From Anaerolineae bacterium (GTDB lineage: Bacteria > Chloroflexota > Anaerolineae > Aggregatilineales > Phototrophicaceae), in NCBI GenBank assembly GCA_023382675.1, contig JAHDWN010000039.1, forward strand, positions 1 through 57,857: DNA of 57,857 nucleotides, read 5' to 3'. The number at the start of each line of letters is the position of its first letter. The first letter of the stretch is position 1. Below the pieces are notes generated by a model. The model was not told the DNA's origin. It did not search any database and saw only the letters and a list, made by a program, of their open reading frames with translations. The position numbers and the translations under genes were made by a program. Below, one piece after another: positions 49,534 through 57,857 of this stretch.

Positions 49534-50655
49534 TCACGGCGCAGCAGCGCGTATTGCCGAGTCGAGATCGGCCCAGAGATCGTCGGCGTCCTCGATGCCA
49601 ACGCTGAGTCGTATCAGCGAAGGTGGCAGGTGTTCCTGTCCTGGGATGGCGGCTCTGCGCTCCATCGTGGATTCGACGGCGCCGAGACTGGTGGCATGGC
49701 GGATGAGCCTGACGTTTTGGCAGACAGCATCGGCAAACTCAGCGCCTCCCCGCAGGTCGAACGAAATGATGGTTCCGAAGCCCTTGAGCACGCGCCTGGC
49801 AGTCGCATGGGTTGGATGCGAGGGCAAGCCTGGATAGCGGACACGCGTGACCAGCGGGTGCTGCTCAAGCCGTTCCGCCAGCAGCATGGCTGTTTGCTGT
49901 GCTCGTTGTAAGCGCAGCGCGAGCGTTCGCGCGCCGCGGACAGCCAGAAACGCTTCGAGCGTTCCCGGGGTCGCGCCGGTCAACTCGCGCGATGTCCTGA
50001 GAGCGTGCCAGAGTGCATCATCGTTCGTCGTGGCGATCCCGGCTAACAAGTCGGAGTGTCCGCCAATGAACTTGGTTGCCGATTGCAGAGACACCGTGGC
50101 ACCGAACTCGAGCGGATGCTGATTCAAAGGCGTGGCGAAGGTGCTGTCCACGGCCACGATCGCTCCGGGCTTGCGGGGCGCGGCGCAGACCGCCTCCAGA
50201 TCCGCCACCGTGAGCAGTGGGTTCGATGGTGATTCAAGCCAGATCAGGTCGGCGGTGGCGCAGGCGCGAATCCAGCCGGCGGTATCGTCCACCGCCACGC
50301 GCTGCACTGACCAACGCCCTCTTTCGACACCCGCAGCCGCCAGGCTTGCCACCCCTTGATAGCAATCATCCGGCAGCACCACCACGGCACCCACCGCAAG
50401 CTGATCAAACACGGCGGCAATTGCGGCCATGCCGGAGGCGAACGCCAGGGCCTTGCCCGACTCAAGCCCGCCGACGATTTCTTCGAGCGCTTCCCAGGTC
50501 GGCGTACCATCGTCACGCGAGTACGCGCGCCCGCTGCCGATGATGAAGTTCGATGCGGGGATAAGCGGTACGTTCAGTGGCGCGCCAGGCTCGGCAGCGC
50601 GGCCTGCCGAGACGAGCCACGATTCTGGTTTGAGTCCTGATGGGTGCTTCTCCAT
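49534..50655 (-). CDS. PLP-dependent gamma-family enzyme (Cys/Met metabolism type)
   Basis: Fold-type I PLP enzyme of 373 residues, of the cystathionine gamma-synthase/lyase and methionine gamma-lyase group. Features: PTWEALEEIVGGLESGKALAFASGMAAI, which holds the cofactor glycines; VAVDSTFATP with Asp170; and LQSATKFIGGHSDLLAGI with Lys195 as the Schiff-base residue. GALESTMERR-like AVESTMERRAAIPG and LIRLSVGIEDADDL are C-terminal hallmarks. I start at 50655, which gives the family N-terminus. The GGAGG site there is rather distant, about 11 bases. The exact reaction cannot be told without structural comparison. Confidence 0.9.
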   Translation of the reverse strand: MEKHPSGLKPESWLVSAGRAAEPGAPLNVPLIPASNFIIGSGRAYSRDDGTPTWEALEEIVGGLESGKALAFASGMAAIAAVFDQLAVGAVVVLPDDCYQGVASLAAAGVERGRWSVQRVAVDDTAGWIRACATADLIWLESPSNPLLTVADLEAVCAAPRKPGAIVAVDSTFATPLNQHPLEFGATVSLQSATKFIGGHSDLLAGIATTNDDALWHALRTSRELTGATPGTLEAFLAVRGARTLALRLQRAQQTAMLLAERLEQHPLVTRVRYPGLPSHPTHATARRVLKGFGTIISFDLRGGAEFADAVCQNVRLIRHATSLGAVESTMERRAAIPGQEHLPPSLIRLSVGIEDADDLWADLDSAIRAAAP

Positions 50656-50858
50656 GCTTTCGAATGCCTCCAGACGAGAAGAATGAGGGCGCGGGACGAT
50701 TGGATCAAGTGCGAATTCTATCAGGTCGAACTGGTGCAGCCGAACGCTGCTTACACGGAACACCTCTTTGAGGCGGGGGCAACCTCACCTCACGGTAATT
50801 CCCCGTGGCATCATCCAGATCCATATCATTAGACGCTATAGTCCGTACAGACGATAAT

Positions 50859-51239
50859 CTATTCAAACGACTCGTCCGACACAACTTTGAGTTGCCCAGC
50901 AATAATCTGCTTGAACGGCCCAGTCCCCTCTGGATTGTTCCAGACTGAGGCATAGGGTACTGGCTTGTGACCACTTGGGCGCACGAAAACCCTGGACATT
51001 GTGCGGCTGGTGTTGATTGCCACAACGGCTATATCAATGATGCGGTAAGATAAATCGTCGTCCAGATACAGAATATCAACTACCGCATCTACGTCTGATA
51101 CCAGCTTGCCAGGATACCCCGCACCATGGAGTTCGATTTGGAAGTTCCGAGGAATGTCTATGCTGAAATGCTTCGAGGCATGTTCTGCCGCGATTTCCAG
51201 CGCAGATAGGAAAAGAGACTTGAACTCATGTTTTGTCAT
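50859..51239 (-). CDS. Hypothetical protein
   Basis: The 126-residue protein is not recognised. It is less GC-rich than its neighbours and uses more A/T-ending codons, a hint of later arrival. Visible traits are a helical start (EFKSLFLSALEIAAEHASKH) and beta segments (VVDILYLDDDLSYRIIDIAVV). No ribosome site is near the ATG. It may be an orphan accessory or immunity-like protein, but nothing proves this. Confidence 0.55.
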   Translation of the reverse strand: MTKHEFKSLFLSALEIAAEHASKHFSIDIPRNFQIELHGAGYPGKLVSDVDAVVDILYLDDDLSYRIIDIAVVAINTSRTMSRVFVRPSGHKPVPYASVWNNPEGTGPFKQIIAGQLKVVSDESFE

Positions 51240-51354
51240 TGTCTATTGACCCTGTTCAGCGTCAAACAACAAGATAATCTCGGTAGTGATGTTAGCGTTA
51301 GGTCCAGATTTGAGCGACAAGGGTTTTCGTAAGCCGACAGCCGGGAGTGATGCC

Positions 51355-51765
51355 ATGAGCAACGATGACTCGTTTGAACGCGCGCTCGATCTGATCCGCC
51401 GGGTGCAGGACGCGCGCATGGCGCACGATGCCGAGGCGATCCCGTCGCAGGTGAGCGCGGTCTACTGGATCGAAGCTAAGCCGCAGACGCCGGGGTCACA
51501 TCCCACAACGCGCGCGGGCTACTGGCTGCTGGAGACGACCATACAGGATGTGGATCGCGTTTGGCAGGTCGTCAAGACGGCGACTGTGGCGGGTAGACTC
51601 GGCTACAAGTCGAAGGTCGCCACGGCCTCACGCTCTGGCGATCCGGATGCGCGGGTGATTCACATTTGCACTTACGACGCGGCGGATGCGGGGGATGTGG
51701 CGCGGGTGGCGGCAGCGCTGCGGGCGCTGGATCTGGAGCCGGTCGCCTATCACGCGGACGAGTGA
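51355..51765 (+). CDS. DUF1917-like (putative phosphothreonine lyase domain) protein
   Basis: The 136-residue protein resembles the DUF1917/Bles03-like group: YWIEAKPQTPGSH, GYWLLETTIQDVDRVWQVV, AGRLGYKSKVATASRSGDPD and HICTYDAADAGDVARVAAAL. The label 'putative phosphothreonine lyase' is a family annotation only; the activity is not established. GGGAG lies 7 bases before the start used. The longer frame from 51286 has no such site. Confidence 0.75.
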   Translation: MSNDDSFERALDLIRRVQDARMAHDAEAIPSQVSAVYWIEAKPQTPGSHPTTRAGYWLLETTIQDVDRVWQVVKTATVAGRLGYKSKVATASRSGDPDARVIHICTYDAADAGDVARVAAALRALDLEPVAYHADE

Positions 51766-51781
51766 CCGGCTCCTTCTTGGG

Positions 51782-52375
51782 TTAGATCAATCCTGGCAGG
51801 TAGCGCGCTGTCCGCTGCATGTAGGCGCGGTAGACATCGCCGAACTGATCGATCATCATCGCTTCTTCTTCGGGCGTGCGCACGATCATCACGAGCAAGA
51901 CCGCGATCAAGATGGGCAGGCCGACGAGCCAGTTGGCGCTGACGAGGAAGCTGCCCGCGAAGGTCAGGATGAACGCGGTGTACATGGGATGCCGGATCCA
52001 TTGATACGGGCCGGCCGTCACCAGGGTGTGATCGTCGCGGAGTTCCAGCTTGCCGCTGAAATTCTTATTGAGTGCGTTGTGTACCCACGCGAGCAGTGCC
52101 ACACCGGCCAGCGCAACCGGAACCCCGGCGAAACGCAGCCAGTCGGGCAGGGCGACAGACGCCCAGGCCAGCGCGTTCGGCACGAAGATGTAGATGGCAA
52201 AGGCGGCAATCACGGGCAGGACAAGGATGCGCAGCACCTTGAGCAGCCCGGTTTCCTGGTAGCGGCGGCGCTTGGTGCTCAGCGTGCCTGCCTGGATATG
52301 CCCGCGAATGCGGACGACGAAAAACGCGGCGTAGATCAGACCAAAGATGACGCGAAACGTAACTTCCGAGACCAT
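51782..52375 (-). CDS. Isoprenylcysteine/phospholipid methyltransferase-like membrane protein
   Basis: The 197-residue membrane protein belongs to the ICMT/PEMT family. It has several helices and the C-terminal SAM-binding stretch LVTAGPYQWIRHPMYTAFIL, in which the RHPxY motif is diagnostic. RTPEEEAMMIDQFGDVYRAYMQRTARYLP is the closing part. Bacterial members methylate varied small molecules or lipids; the substrate here is unknown. A GAGG site lies 8 bases before the ATG. An 18-base perfect palindrome overlaps its promoter. Confidence 0.85.
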   Translation of the reverse strand: MVSEVTFRVIFGLIYAAFFVVRIRGHIQAGTLSTKRRRYQETGLLKVLRILVLPVIAAFAIYIFVPNALAWASVALPDWLRFAGVPVALAGVALLAWVHNALNKNFSGKLELRDDHTLVTAGPYQWIRHPMYTAFILTFAGSFLVSANWLVGLPILIAVLLVMIVRTPEEEAMMIDQFGDVYRAYMQRTARYLPGLI

Positions 52376-52411
52376 GGGATATTCCTCAGTTATTTGGCGA
52401 AACTTGATATT

Positions 52412-52439
52412 ATTTTAGATTAATCTAAAAATTTGTCAA
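52412..52439 (-). promoter_or_regulatory. Promoter with an 18-base palindromic operator
   Basis: On the minus strand TTGACA (52434-52439) and TAAAAT (52412-52417) are separated by 16 bases. A perfect palindrome, TTTTAGATTAATCTAAAA (52413-52430), covers the -10 and spacer. This is the classic layout for repression. The region is strikingly AT-rich against its surroundings. TTGATA near 52404 might serve the divergent ilvD strand, but this is weak. Confidence 0.8.
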
Positions 52440-52552
52440 GCACTGATTTTCTGCCACGAACTGATTTGCTCGCATCGCCACTTGCGGCGATTTTTGCGCT
52501 ACAATCTTCGCCCACCACGAAACGCGGCGCATGTATTCAAAGGATTCACGTC

Positions 52553-54271
52553 ATGACTGATTCGCCAGAGGTTCGCGACCAGCTACTCAACGCGCGCAGT
52601 CGTCCGCTCGTCGAAGGGGTTGACCGCTCGGCAGCCCGCTCGATGTTCAAGGCCATCGGCCTGACCGACGACGATCTCAACAAGCCGATCATCGGCATTG
52701 CCAACACCTGGACGGAGATCGGCCCGTGCAATTTTCACCTGCGCCGGTTGGCGGCCAAAATCAAAGAGGGCGTCAAAATGGCGGGCGGCACACCGCTCGA
52801 ATTCAACACGATCACCATTTCCGACGGCATCACCATGGGCACCGAGGGCATGAAAGCCTCGCTCATCAGCCGCGAGGTGATCGCCGACTCGATTGAACTG
52901 GTGGCGCTCGGCAACTATTTCGACGGCCTGATCGCGCTCAACTCGTGCGACAAGACCATCCCCGGCACGATCATGGCGCTCATCCGCATGGATATTCCCA
53001 GCCTGGCGCTCTACGGCGGCTCGATTGCACCCGGCAAATACCAGGGCAAGGACATCACGGTTCAGGAAGTCTTCGAGGCGATGGGCGCGTATGCCGCCGG
53101 GCGCATCACCTACGACGAACTCAAGGAGATCGAGGACGTGGCCTGCCCCGGCGCGGGCGCGTGCGGCGGGCAGTTTACCGCCAACACGATGGCGATGGTC
53201 GGCGAGATCCTCGGCATCTGCCCGATGGGCTTCAGCGACGTGCCCGCCGAAGACGCCGCCAAAGAGGACGTGTCGCGGCGGCTCGGCGAGATCGTCATGC
53301 GCATGATCGCCGAAGACCTGCGCCCCAGCCAGATCATCACGCGCAAAGGGCTGGAGAACGCCATCGCCGCGGTGACCGGCAGCGGCGGCAGCACCAACGG
53401 CGTCCTGCACACGCTCGCCTTCGCCCGTGAGGCTGGCATCCCTTTCACCCTCGACGACATTGAGACGATCAGCCGGCGAACACCGCTGCTTGCCGACATG
53501 AAGCCAACCGGGCGGTTCGTCGCCACTGACCTGTACAACGCGGGCGGTATCCGTCTGTTCGCGCAGCGGATGCTCGAAGGCGGCTATCTGCACGGCGATG
53601 CGATGACCGTCACCGGACGCACGATTGCGCAGGAAGCGGCCAGCGCGCGTGAGACACCCGGCCAGGAGGTCATTCGCCCGCTGGATAACCCGGTCAACAA
53701 GAGCGGCGGCCTGCACATCCTCAAGGGCAATCTCGCGCCGAAGGGTGGTGTCGTCAAGCTCAAGGGCATCGAGCCGATGAAATTCAGCGGCCCGGCGCGC
53801 ATCTTCAACCGCGAAGAAGATGCCTATCACGCCGTCCAGAACCGCGAGATCAAGGCGGGCGATGTGGTCGTCATCCGCTACGAAGGCCCGCAGGGTGGCC
53901 CAGGGATGCGCGAGATGCTCCAGGTGACGGCGGCCATCGTCGGCCAGGGGCTGGGCGGCGATGTCATGCTCATCACCGATGGCCGCTTCAGCGGGGCGAC
54001 GCGCGGCCTGATGGTCGGCCATATCGCGCCGGAAGCGATGGTCGGCGGCCCGATTGGCCTGCTCGAAGAGGGCGACATCATCACCGTCGATGTCGATGCG
54101 CGGACGCTCAACGTCGAACTCAGCGACACGGAGCTGGAGGCACGCCGTGCGCGCTGGCAGGCTCCAGATCCGCACTACACCAGCGGCGTGATGGCGAAGT
54201 ATGCGCGCCTCGTCGCCCAGGCGGATGACGGCGCTGTCACCAACACGTCAACCGGGCTGGTACGCGGTTGA
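52553..54271 (+). CDS. ilvD: Dihydroxy-acid dehydratase
   Basis: Iron-sulfur dehydratase of 572 residues that makes the 2-oxo acids leading to valine, leucine and isoleucine. Conserved stretches include [25 protein letters not shown] and [14 protein letters not shown], which contain cluster cysteines. [16 protein letters not shown] and [22 protein letters not shown] form the C-terminal half. The ATG at 52553 gives the usual N-terminus; a longer frame from 52433 would cover the operator region. No other ilv or leu gene is adjacent. Length is normal. Confidence 0.97.
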   Translation: MTDSPEVRDQLLNARSRPLVEGVDRSAARSMFKAIGLTDDDLNKPIIGIANTWTEIGPCNFHLRRLAAKIKEGVKMAGGTPLEFNTITISDGITMGTEGMKASLISREVIADSIELVALGNYFDGLIALNSCDKTIPGTIMALIRMDIPSLALYGGSIAPGKYQGKDITVQEVFEAMGAYAAGRITYDELKEIEDVACPGAGACGGQFTANTMAMVGEILGICPMGFSDVPAEDAAKEDVSRRLGEIVMRMIAEDLRPSQIITRKGLENAIAAVTGSGGSTNGVLHTLAFAREAGIPFTLDDIETISRRTPLLADMKPTGRFVATDLYNAGGIRLFAQRMLEGGYLHGDAMTVTGRTIAQEAASARETPGQEVIRPLDNPVNKSGGLHILKGNLAPKGGVVKLKGIEPMKFSGPARIFNREEDAYHAVQNREIKAGDVVVIRYEGPQGGPGMREMLQVTAAIVGQGLGGDVMLITDGRFSGATRGLMVGHIAPEAMVGGPIGLLEEGDIITVDVDARTLNVELSDTELEARRARWQAPDPHYTSGVMAKYARLVAQADDGAVTNTSTGLVRG

Positions 54272-54282
54272 GAGCCAAACGC

Positions 54283-54436
54283 CCGACCGTCGTTAGGAAC
54301 GCACGTGAAGCGTTACGGTCGGTCCGGTGAGATTCGGAAGCCATCTCGAAGATGGCTGTTTGTGGCGTTTTCCCAAAATCAGCTCCATTCTATGGGGCTT
54401 ACCAAAAAGACCAGCGAGAGGCTTCGAGCCTCTCGC
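54283..54436 (+). repeat. Composite palindromic element CE3
   Basis: It contains a nested hairpin CCGACCGT..ACGGTCGG (54283-54290 with 54315-54322, enclosing AACGC..GCGTT), AGCCATCT-CGA-AGATGGCT (54339-54357) and GCGAGAGGCT-TCG-AGCCTCTCGC (54414-54436, perfect). The second is the counterpart of AGCCACCT..AGGTGGCT in CE1 and CE2, with a matching change in both arms. It fills the gap between ilvD and the TIR-NACHT gene. Confidence 0.85.
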
Positions 54437-54554
54437 GGAACCGGACACATGGCGAGTCAAGTGCGCCCGGTCAGCCGCTGAGATGTATTGCACATGCGCG
54501 CGCTGCCGGAAGGGGCGTGAACGCTGAGCAGCTCGCTGGAGCCGCGCAACGAAG

Positions 54555-57086
54555 CTATTCGTCTCCGGGAGGCGCAGTTTCGAGCGCGGCGAAATATTCG
54601 AGCAGGTAGCGATGGATGAAGATGTAGCCGCCGCCGACTTTGCGCAGGAGGATGCGGTCGGCGCAGAAGTCGAGGAAACGGGCGTAGTTCCAGGGCATTT
54701 CGTGGTAGACGTAGAGCATCAGGCGCAGCAGAATGTGCTGTGAAAAGGCGATGCCGCCAAAGGTCATAAAACCCGCCAGCGCGCCCACCAGCCCGATGAC
54801 CAGCCCCAGCAGCGGCCCGCCGGTCAGCCCGGCGACCACGCCCATCAGGATGGCAACACTCAATCCGAACTGAAGCGCCAGCCGCACCGAACGCCGGATG
54901 CCCTGATTCGGCACCGTGCGCATCTCGACCTCGCGGCCTGCCAGCCCAAACCCCGGCATCAGCGCCAGCCCGCTGGCAATACCCAGGATTCCGCCAATCC
55001 AGAGTCCCGCTTCCAGGTTGAAGACGAGGCGCGAAACCACGCCGCCAACAAGGCCGAGGACGAGGCCGATCCCCAGGCCGAGAAAGGCTTCTGACCACGA
55101 CCAGGTGAGGATCTCGACGATGGTAATGTTGTCGCGGTATTCGATCTTTCTGCCGGTCAGCAGCACGATCAACGCGCCGATCACACCAAAAATCAACCCG
55201 CCGATCATCGCCAAGATCAGTCCCCAGGCCAGGCCCCACATCCAGCCCGCGCTTGATCCCAGGGCGATGCCAGCCACAAGGCCAAAGGTCAGGCCGAAGG
55301 TCATGCCGCCTGCCGATCCAGTGGCGAGGCCGCCGCCCCAGCCCCAGAACAAGGAGAAGATCAGGGTCGCCGCTACGCCGACACCCAGGGCAACCGTCCG
55401 GCCTAACTCCGTCCCGCCCGCCAGAGTAAAAATGACACCCGCGCCCACACCCACGGCCAATCCGCCGCTGATGCCAAACATCAGCCGCACCACGACCGCG
55501 TAGAACAAGCGCTGCCGGGTTCGAGAGAGCCAGTCGGGCTGAATCCGTTCGATATAAAAGACGGTTTCGCCCTGGCGGAACATCATGTGTGCGAGCATCT
55601 TCAGCCAGGAAACAGTCTGCTCCAGGGTGTAAGGCGAATTCAGACCTTTGCGCTCGAAAGCGCGTTTCACATAGGTGTCGAACAAATGGCGGCGGCGTGC
55701 CTCGGTCGTATCCAGGCTTTGCAGTGCCTCACCGGACACCCCGCGATAGGCGAGCATGAGGATAGTGAGCATCAACGGCGATTGAATCATTTCGCGCAGC
55801 GCAGCGTCTTCACGGAGCAGGGCGCGGACCGGCATCAGGTCATCCCCGAAATGAGCGAGATAGGCTTCGACCTGCTCCGGCGTGAGCGGTTGCAGAACCA
55901 CTGCCCCCTGCAAGCGCAGCTTCGTCGTCAGCACGTTGTAATCGGCGATGCGGCTGCACACGACCACGTCAACTGCATGGGCGGCGCGGAAGGCATTGAT
56001 GGCATCGGCGCAGGCGTTGCGATGTTCCGCGACGACCTCGTCCAGTCCATCCAGCAGGCAGGTCAGCGCATCGGCTTCGATCCATTCGCGGGCAACTTTG
56101 TGCGCCACCTGATATTTGGTGTTCAACTCGTCGGCCAGCCACTCGACGAGCGGCCAGCGCTCTTCCGCCCACGACGACAGATTGAAGACGACCGGGATGG
56201 GCCGGGAAGCGTCCGCTAAGGCAGCGGCGATCAGGTGGCGGGCGAGTTCGAGCAGGGTGGTTGTTTTGCCAGAGCCAGGTTCACCCAAGATCAGGAGTTC
56301 GCCGTTCATGGCGTGGAAGACATCCATGATTTTCGTGCCCGGCGGGAGTTTGTAGTCGCCGTAGTCGATGTGTTGGAGGACGGAGTCCCAGGGATTTTCG
56401 ACTGCGCCCGGCCTTCTCTCCATAGCAAGTTCGATGAGAACCTCGTTGTGGAGCGATTTTTCCAGCACGCCATCGATCCAGAAAGCGTGGACTTTACGCA
56501 GCATCCGTTCGCGGTTGCGGTCAGCCAGCCGCGACCCCTCGCTTCTCACAGAACGTTCTGCCGCAGGGGCATGAGCGGGCAGCCCATCACCCCGTTTCAT
56601 CGGGAAAGACCGTAGTTCGTCAGCCCATGATTCCGACTCAGTCAGCGGAGCGAGGGCGGCAGCTTCGCTCGTGAGGATTTTGACTGGAGAGGCGAGGGCG
56701 GCGCGCAGTTTTCCCAGCCCGGCGGTCTGATCATAGCGGAAGTCCAGCCGTTGGATGCGGCCATAGCGCGGGGGAATATCGGCTTCGAGGATATCTTGCA
56801 GCCAGAGGATAAACAGGCGCTTTTGATTGCGCAAGGCGTAATCCCACTCGTCAAGCACGTTCTCGCTGGCGACGCTGGCAGGTGTCATCACACCGATAAC
56901 GACTTCGGCGGCTTTCATCGCATCAAAGATGGCATCGTCCCAGCCTTTGGTATTCGGTGACGTGCCGGGCGGGATATGCACAACGTCGATCCAGGGGGAA
57001 TAGCCCCAGGCCGCGATCTCCGCGTAGAGACGGCGGGCAAACGCTTCGTCCTCGCGTTTGTAGCTAATGAATACCTGCATCGCCAT
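54555..57086 (-). CDS. TIR-NACHT protein with C-terminal membrane domain
   Basis: Multidomain protein of 843 residues. Residues 1-125 are a TIR-like domain (MQVFISYKREDEAFARRLYA), with Glu80 (NVLDEWDYAL) in the expected catalytic-glutamate position. A helical linker precedes a NACHT ATPase with Walker A GEPGSGKT (268-275) and Walker B CLLDGLDE (343-350). From about 507 to 800 there are about ten glycine-rich membrane segments (for example GWGGGLATGSAGGMTFGLTF). The closing segment RKVGGGYIFIHRYLLEYFA seems conserved in such proteins. I start at 57086, with an AGG about 8 bases upstream; 57080 and 57125 are alternatives. Bacterial NACHT and TIR proteins act in phage defence, so defence is a reasonable inference. 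Confidence 0.88.
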   Translation of the reverse strand: MAMQVFISYKREDEAFARRLYAEIAAWGYSPWIDVVHIPPGTSPNTKGWDDAIFDAMKAAEVVIGVMTPASVASENVLDEWDYALRNQKRLFILWLQDILEADIPPRYGRIQRLDFRYDQTAGLGKLRAALASPVKILTSEAAALAPLTESESWADELRSFPMKRGDGLPAHAPAAERSVRSEGSRLADRNRERMLRKVHAFWIDGVLEKSLHNEVLIELAMERRPGAVENPWDSVLQHIDYGDYKLPPGTKIMDVFHAMNGELLILGEPGSGKTTTLLELARHLIAAALADASRPIPVVFNLSSWAEERWPLVEWLADELNTKYQVAHKVAREWIEADALTCLLDGLDEVVAEHRNACADAINAFRAAHAVDVVVCSRIADYNVLTTKLRLQGAVVLQPLTPEQVEAYLAHFGDDLMPVRALLREDAALREMIQSPLMLTILMLAYRGVSGEALQSLDTTEARRRHLFDTYVKRAFERKGLNSPYTLEQTVSWLKMLAHMMFRQGETVFYIERIQPDWLSRTRQRLFYAVVVRLMFGISGGLAVGVGAGVIFTLAGGTELGRTVALGVGVAATLIFSLFWGWGGGLATGSAGGMTFGLTFGLVAGIALGSSAGWMWGLAWGLILAMIGGLIFGVIGALIVLLTGRKIEYRDNITIVEILTWSWSEAFLGLGIGLVLGLVGGVVSRLVFNLEAGLWIGGILGIASGLALMPGFGLAGREVEMRTVPNQGIRRSVRLALQFGLSVAILMGVVAGLTGGPLLGLVIGLVGALAGFMTFGGIAFSQHILLRLMLYVYHEMPWNYARFLDFCADRILLRKVGGGYIFIHRYLLEYFAALETAPPGDE

Positions 57087-57208
57087 GTGTGGCCTATCGT
57101 TGCTGCCGTGCAATAATTTCCCCATATTGTAGCGAGATTCGCGGATCAGGCGAAGGCGAGGAGAACGCTGGCAGCCAGTTGCACAAGTGAGTGGTGCAGG
57201 CGTGAGAG

Positions 57209-57267
57209 CTAACCGCCCGACCACGAACGGCCGGGCGGTTAGGTTTGGATGCCATCTGGAAGACGGC
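57209..57267 (+). repeat. Composite palindromic element CE4 (partial)
   Basis: CTAACCGCCCG (57209-57219) pairs with CGGGCGGTTAG (57232-57242) over a 12-base loop. GCCATCT-GGA-AGACGGC (57251-57267, one mismatch) follows. The order matches CE3. Confidence 0.75.
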
Positions 57268-57290
57268 TGAGCAGTACGACTCTTGACGTG

Positions 57291-57857
57291 TTAGCCTTGG
57301 GGCAGACTCGGCGGCGGCGGCTTGACGGGTGGCGCTGTGGGCAGCACAGGCAGCTCTGGCGAGACGGTAGGTGACACCGGCTGCTCGCCCGGCGTCGTGC
57401 CCAGCGGCGCAGACGGATCGAGCGCGAACCGGAGCAAATCTTCCAGCGAGTAGTCGGTGCCGATGGCGCTCAGCGTCTGGTTGACAGTGTTCCAGTCCTG
57501 ATTGAAGGGCATGAAATCCGCAGAGAACGTACCTGCCCCGTCCCAGTCACCGGCCAGCGGTGTGCCCCAACTGCCGCCATAGGTGAACGCGATGTCCGGT
57601 GAGCCAGGGCTGTTGCTGTTGCGCAGGTACCAGTTACCATCGCTCGGATTGAAGATGCCGATGGTATCGGTACCGTCGCCGTCCCAATCGCCGACGATGG
57701 GGAAGCCCCACCAACCGCCGTAGCCAGTGACGATGACATCCGGGCTGCCGCCAGCGTTGCTGTTGTGCAGATACCAATAGCCATCATTCGGATTGTAGAT
57801 GCCGATGGTATCGACACCATCGCCGTTCCAGTCGCCGACCACGGGATAGCCCCACGA
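57291..57857 (-). CDS. 3' end of an FG-GAP-like repeat protein (partial at window edge)
   Basis: The reading frame is open through the right edge and encodes at least 189 residues; the start lies outside the window. Tandem units GDWNGDGVDTIGIYNPNDGYWYLHNSN and a second copy with DGTDTIGIFNPSDGNWYLRN carry DxDGDG-type calcium-binding loops, as in FG-GAP/VCBS surface proteins. The tail is a Pro-rich stalk-like segment (PTAPPVKPPPPSLPQG). It is likely a large secreted or surface protein; the N-terminal domains are unknown. Confidence 0.85.
   Translation of the reverse strand, partial: SWGYPVVGDWNGDGVDTIGIYNPNDGYWYLHNSNAGGSPDVIVTGYGGWWGFPIVGDWDGDGTDTIGIFNPSDGNWYLRNSNSPGSPDIAFTYGGSWGTPLAGDWDGAGTFSADFMPFNQDWNTVNQTLSAIGTDYSLEDLLRFALDPSAPLGTTPGEQPVSPTVSPELPVLPTAPPVKPPPPSLPQG

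Noticed and set aside
52583-54175. Long minus-strand frame (530 codons)
   Set aside because: Antisense to ilvD, low-complexity D/R/A-rich product, no motif.
54283-54436. Possible tRNA or structured RNA gene in the palindrome cluster
   Set aside because: No cloverleaf with conserved T-loop or anticodon arm can be built; the hairpins are simple and separate.

Overview
The window is GC-rich and gene-dense, on both strands, and looks like chromosomal core plus lifestyle DNA of a free-living bacterium. My best guess is Chloroflexota, Anaerolineae-like. This is inference from several traits together: large STAND/TPR regulators of the LuxR and XRE type, a BTAD regulator, a beta-prime RNA polymerase subunit with a long coiled-coil insertion and no rpoB beside it, many secreted proteins, and abundant intergenic palindromes. 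I see no rRNA, tRNA, CRISPR array, phage or transposase gene.

Layout. 1-5 kb: a nicotinamide-salvage pair (nicotinamidase plus nicotinate phosphoribosyltransferase) lying between two copies of a palindromic repeat, then a methyltransferase and a Rieske oxygenase. 5-12 kb: two small membrane proteins, a BBE-type flavin oxidoreductase, and a two-gene regulator cluster (BTAD protein, then STAND-LuxR protein). 12-18 kb: the (p)ppGpp enzyme Rel, divergent from prmA, then a membrane-anchored TPR protein, a Uma2 protein and a DUF1697 protein. 18-25 kb: a sugar ABC importer operon (binding protein and two permeases, no ATPase), then a DUF4062 membrane protein and a secreted SH3-like protein. 25-31 kb: two small ORFs and rpoC, with a near-ideal promoter, a possible operator and a possible attenuator. 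31-40 kb: an MFS permease, a methyltransferase and radical-SAM pair, an orphan solute-binding protein, an AlaX-type editing protein and a secreted cyclophilin. 40-50 kb: a cupin, a TVP38-type membrane protein, GreA, a secreted GH5 glycosidase, an XRE-STAND regulator and an SPFH protein. 50-58 kb: a gamma-family PLP enzyme, a DUF1917-like protein, an ICMT-type methyltransferase with a well-formed promoter and operator, IlvD, a TIR-NACHT-membrane protein, and the 3' end of an FG-GAP-like repeat protein cut by the window edge.

How the genes work together. Carbon supply is represented by a glycosidase, two solute-binding proteins and an importer. Global expression control is represented by rpoC, GreA, Rel, PrmA and AlaX. 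Several multidomain signalling ATPases or TIR-like proteins suggest elaborate sensing or defence.

The most unusual non-coding feature is a family of short palindromes with three-base loops, grouped into composite elements. Their arms change between copies while pairing is kept. Other points worth checking are a Rel that combines an intact hydrolase motif with the RelA-type EXDD motif, two copies of a repeat read in frame inside a methyltransferase gene, a tri-modular SPFH protein, and the TIR-NACHT protein with a glycine-rich membrane domain.
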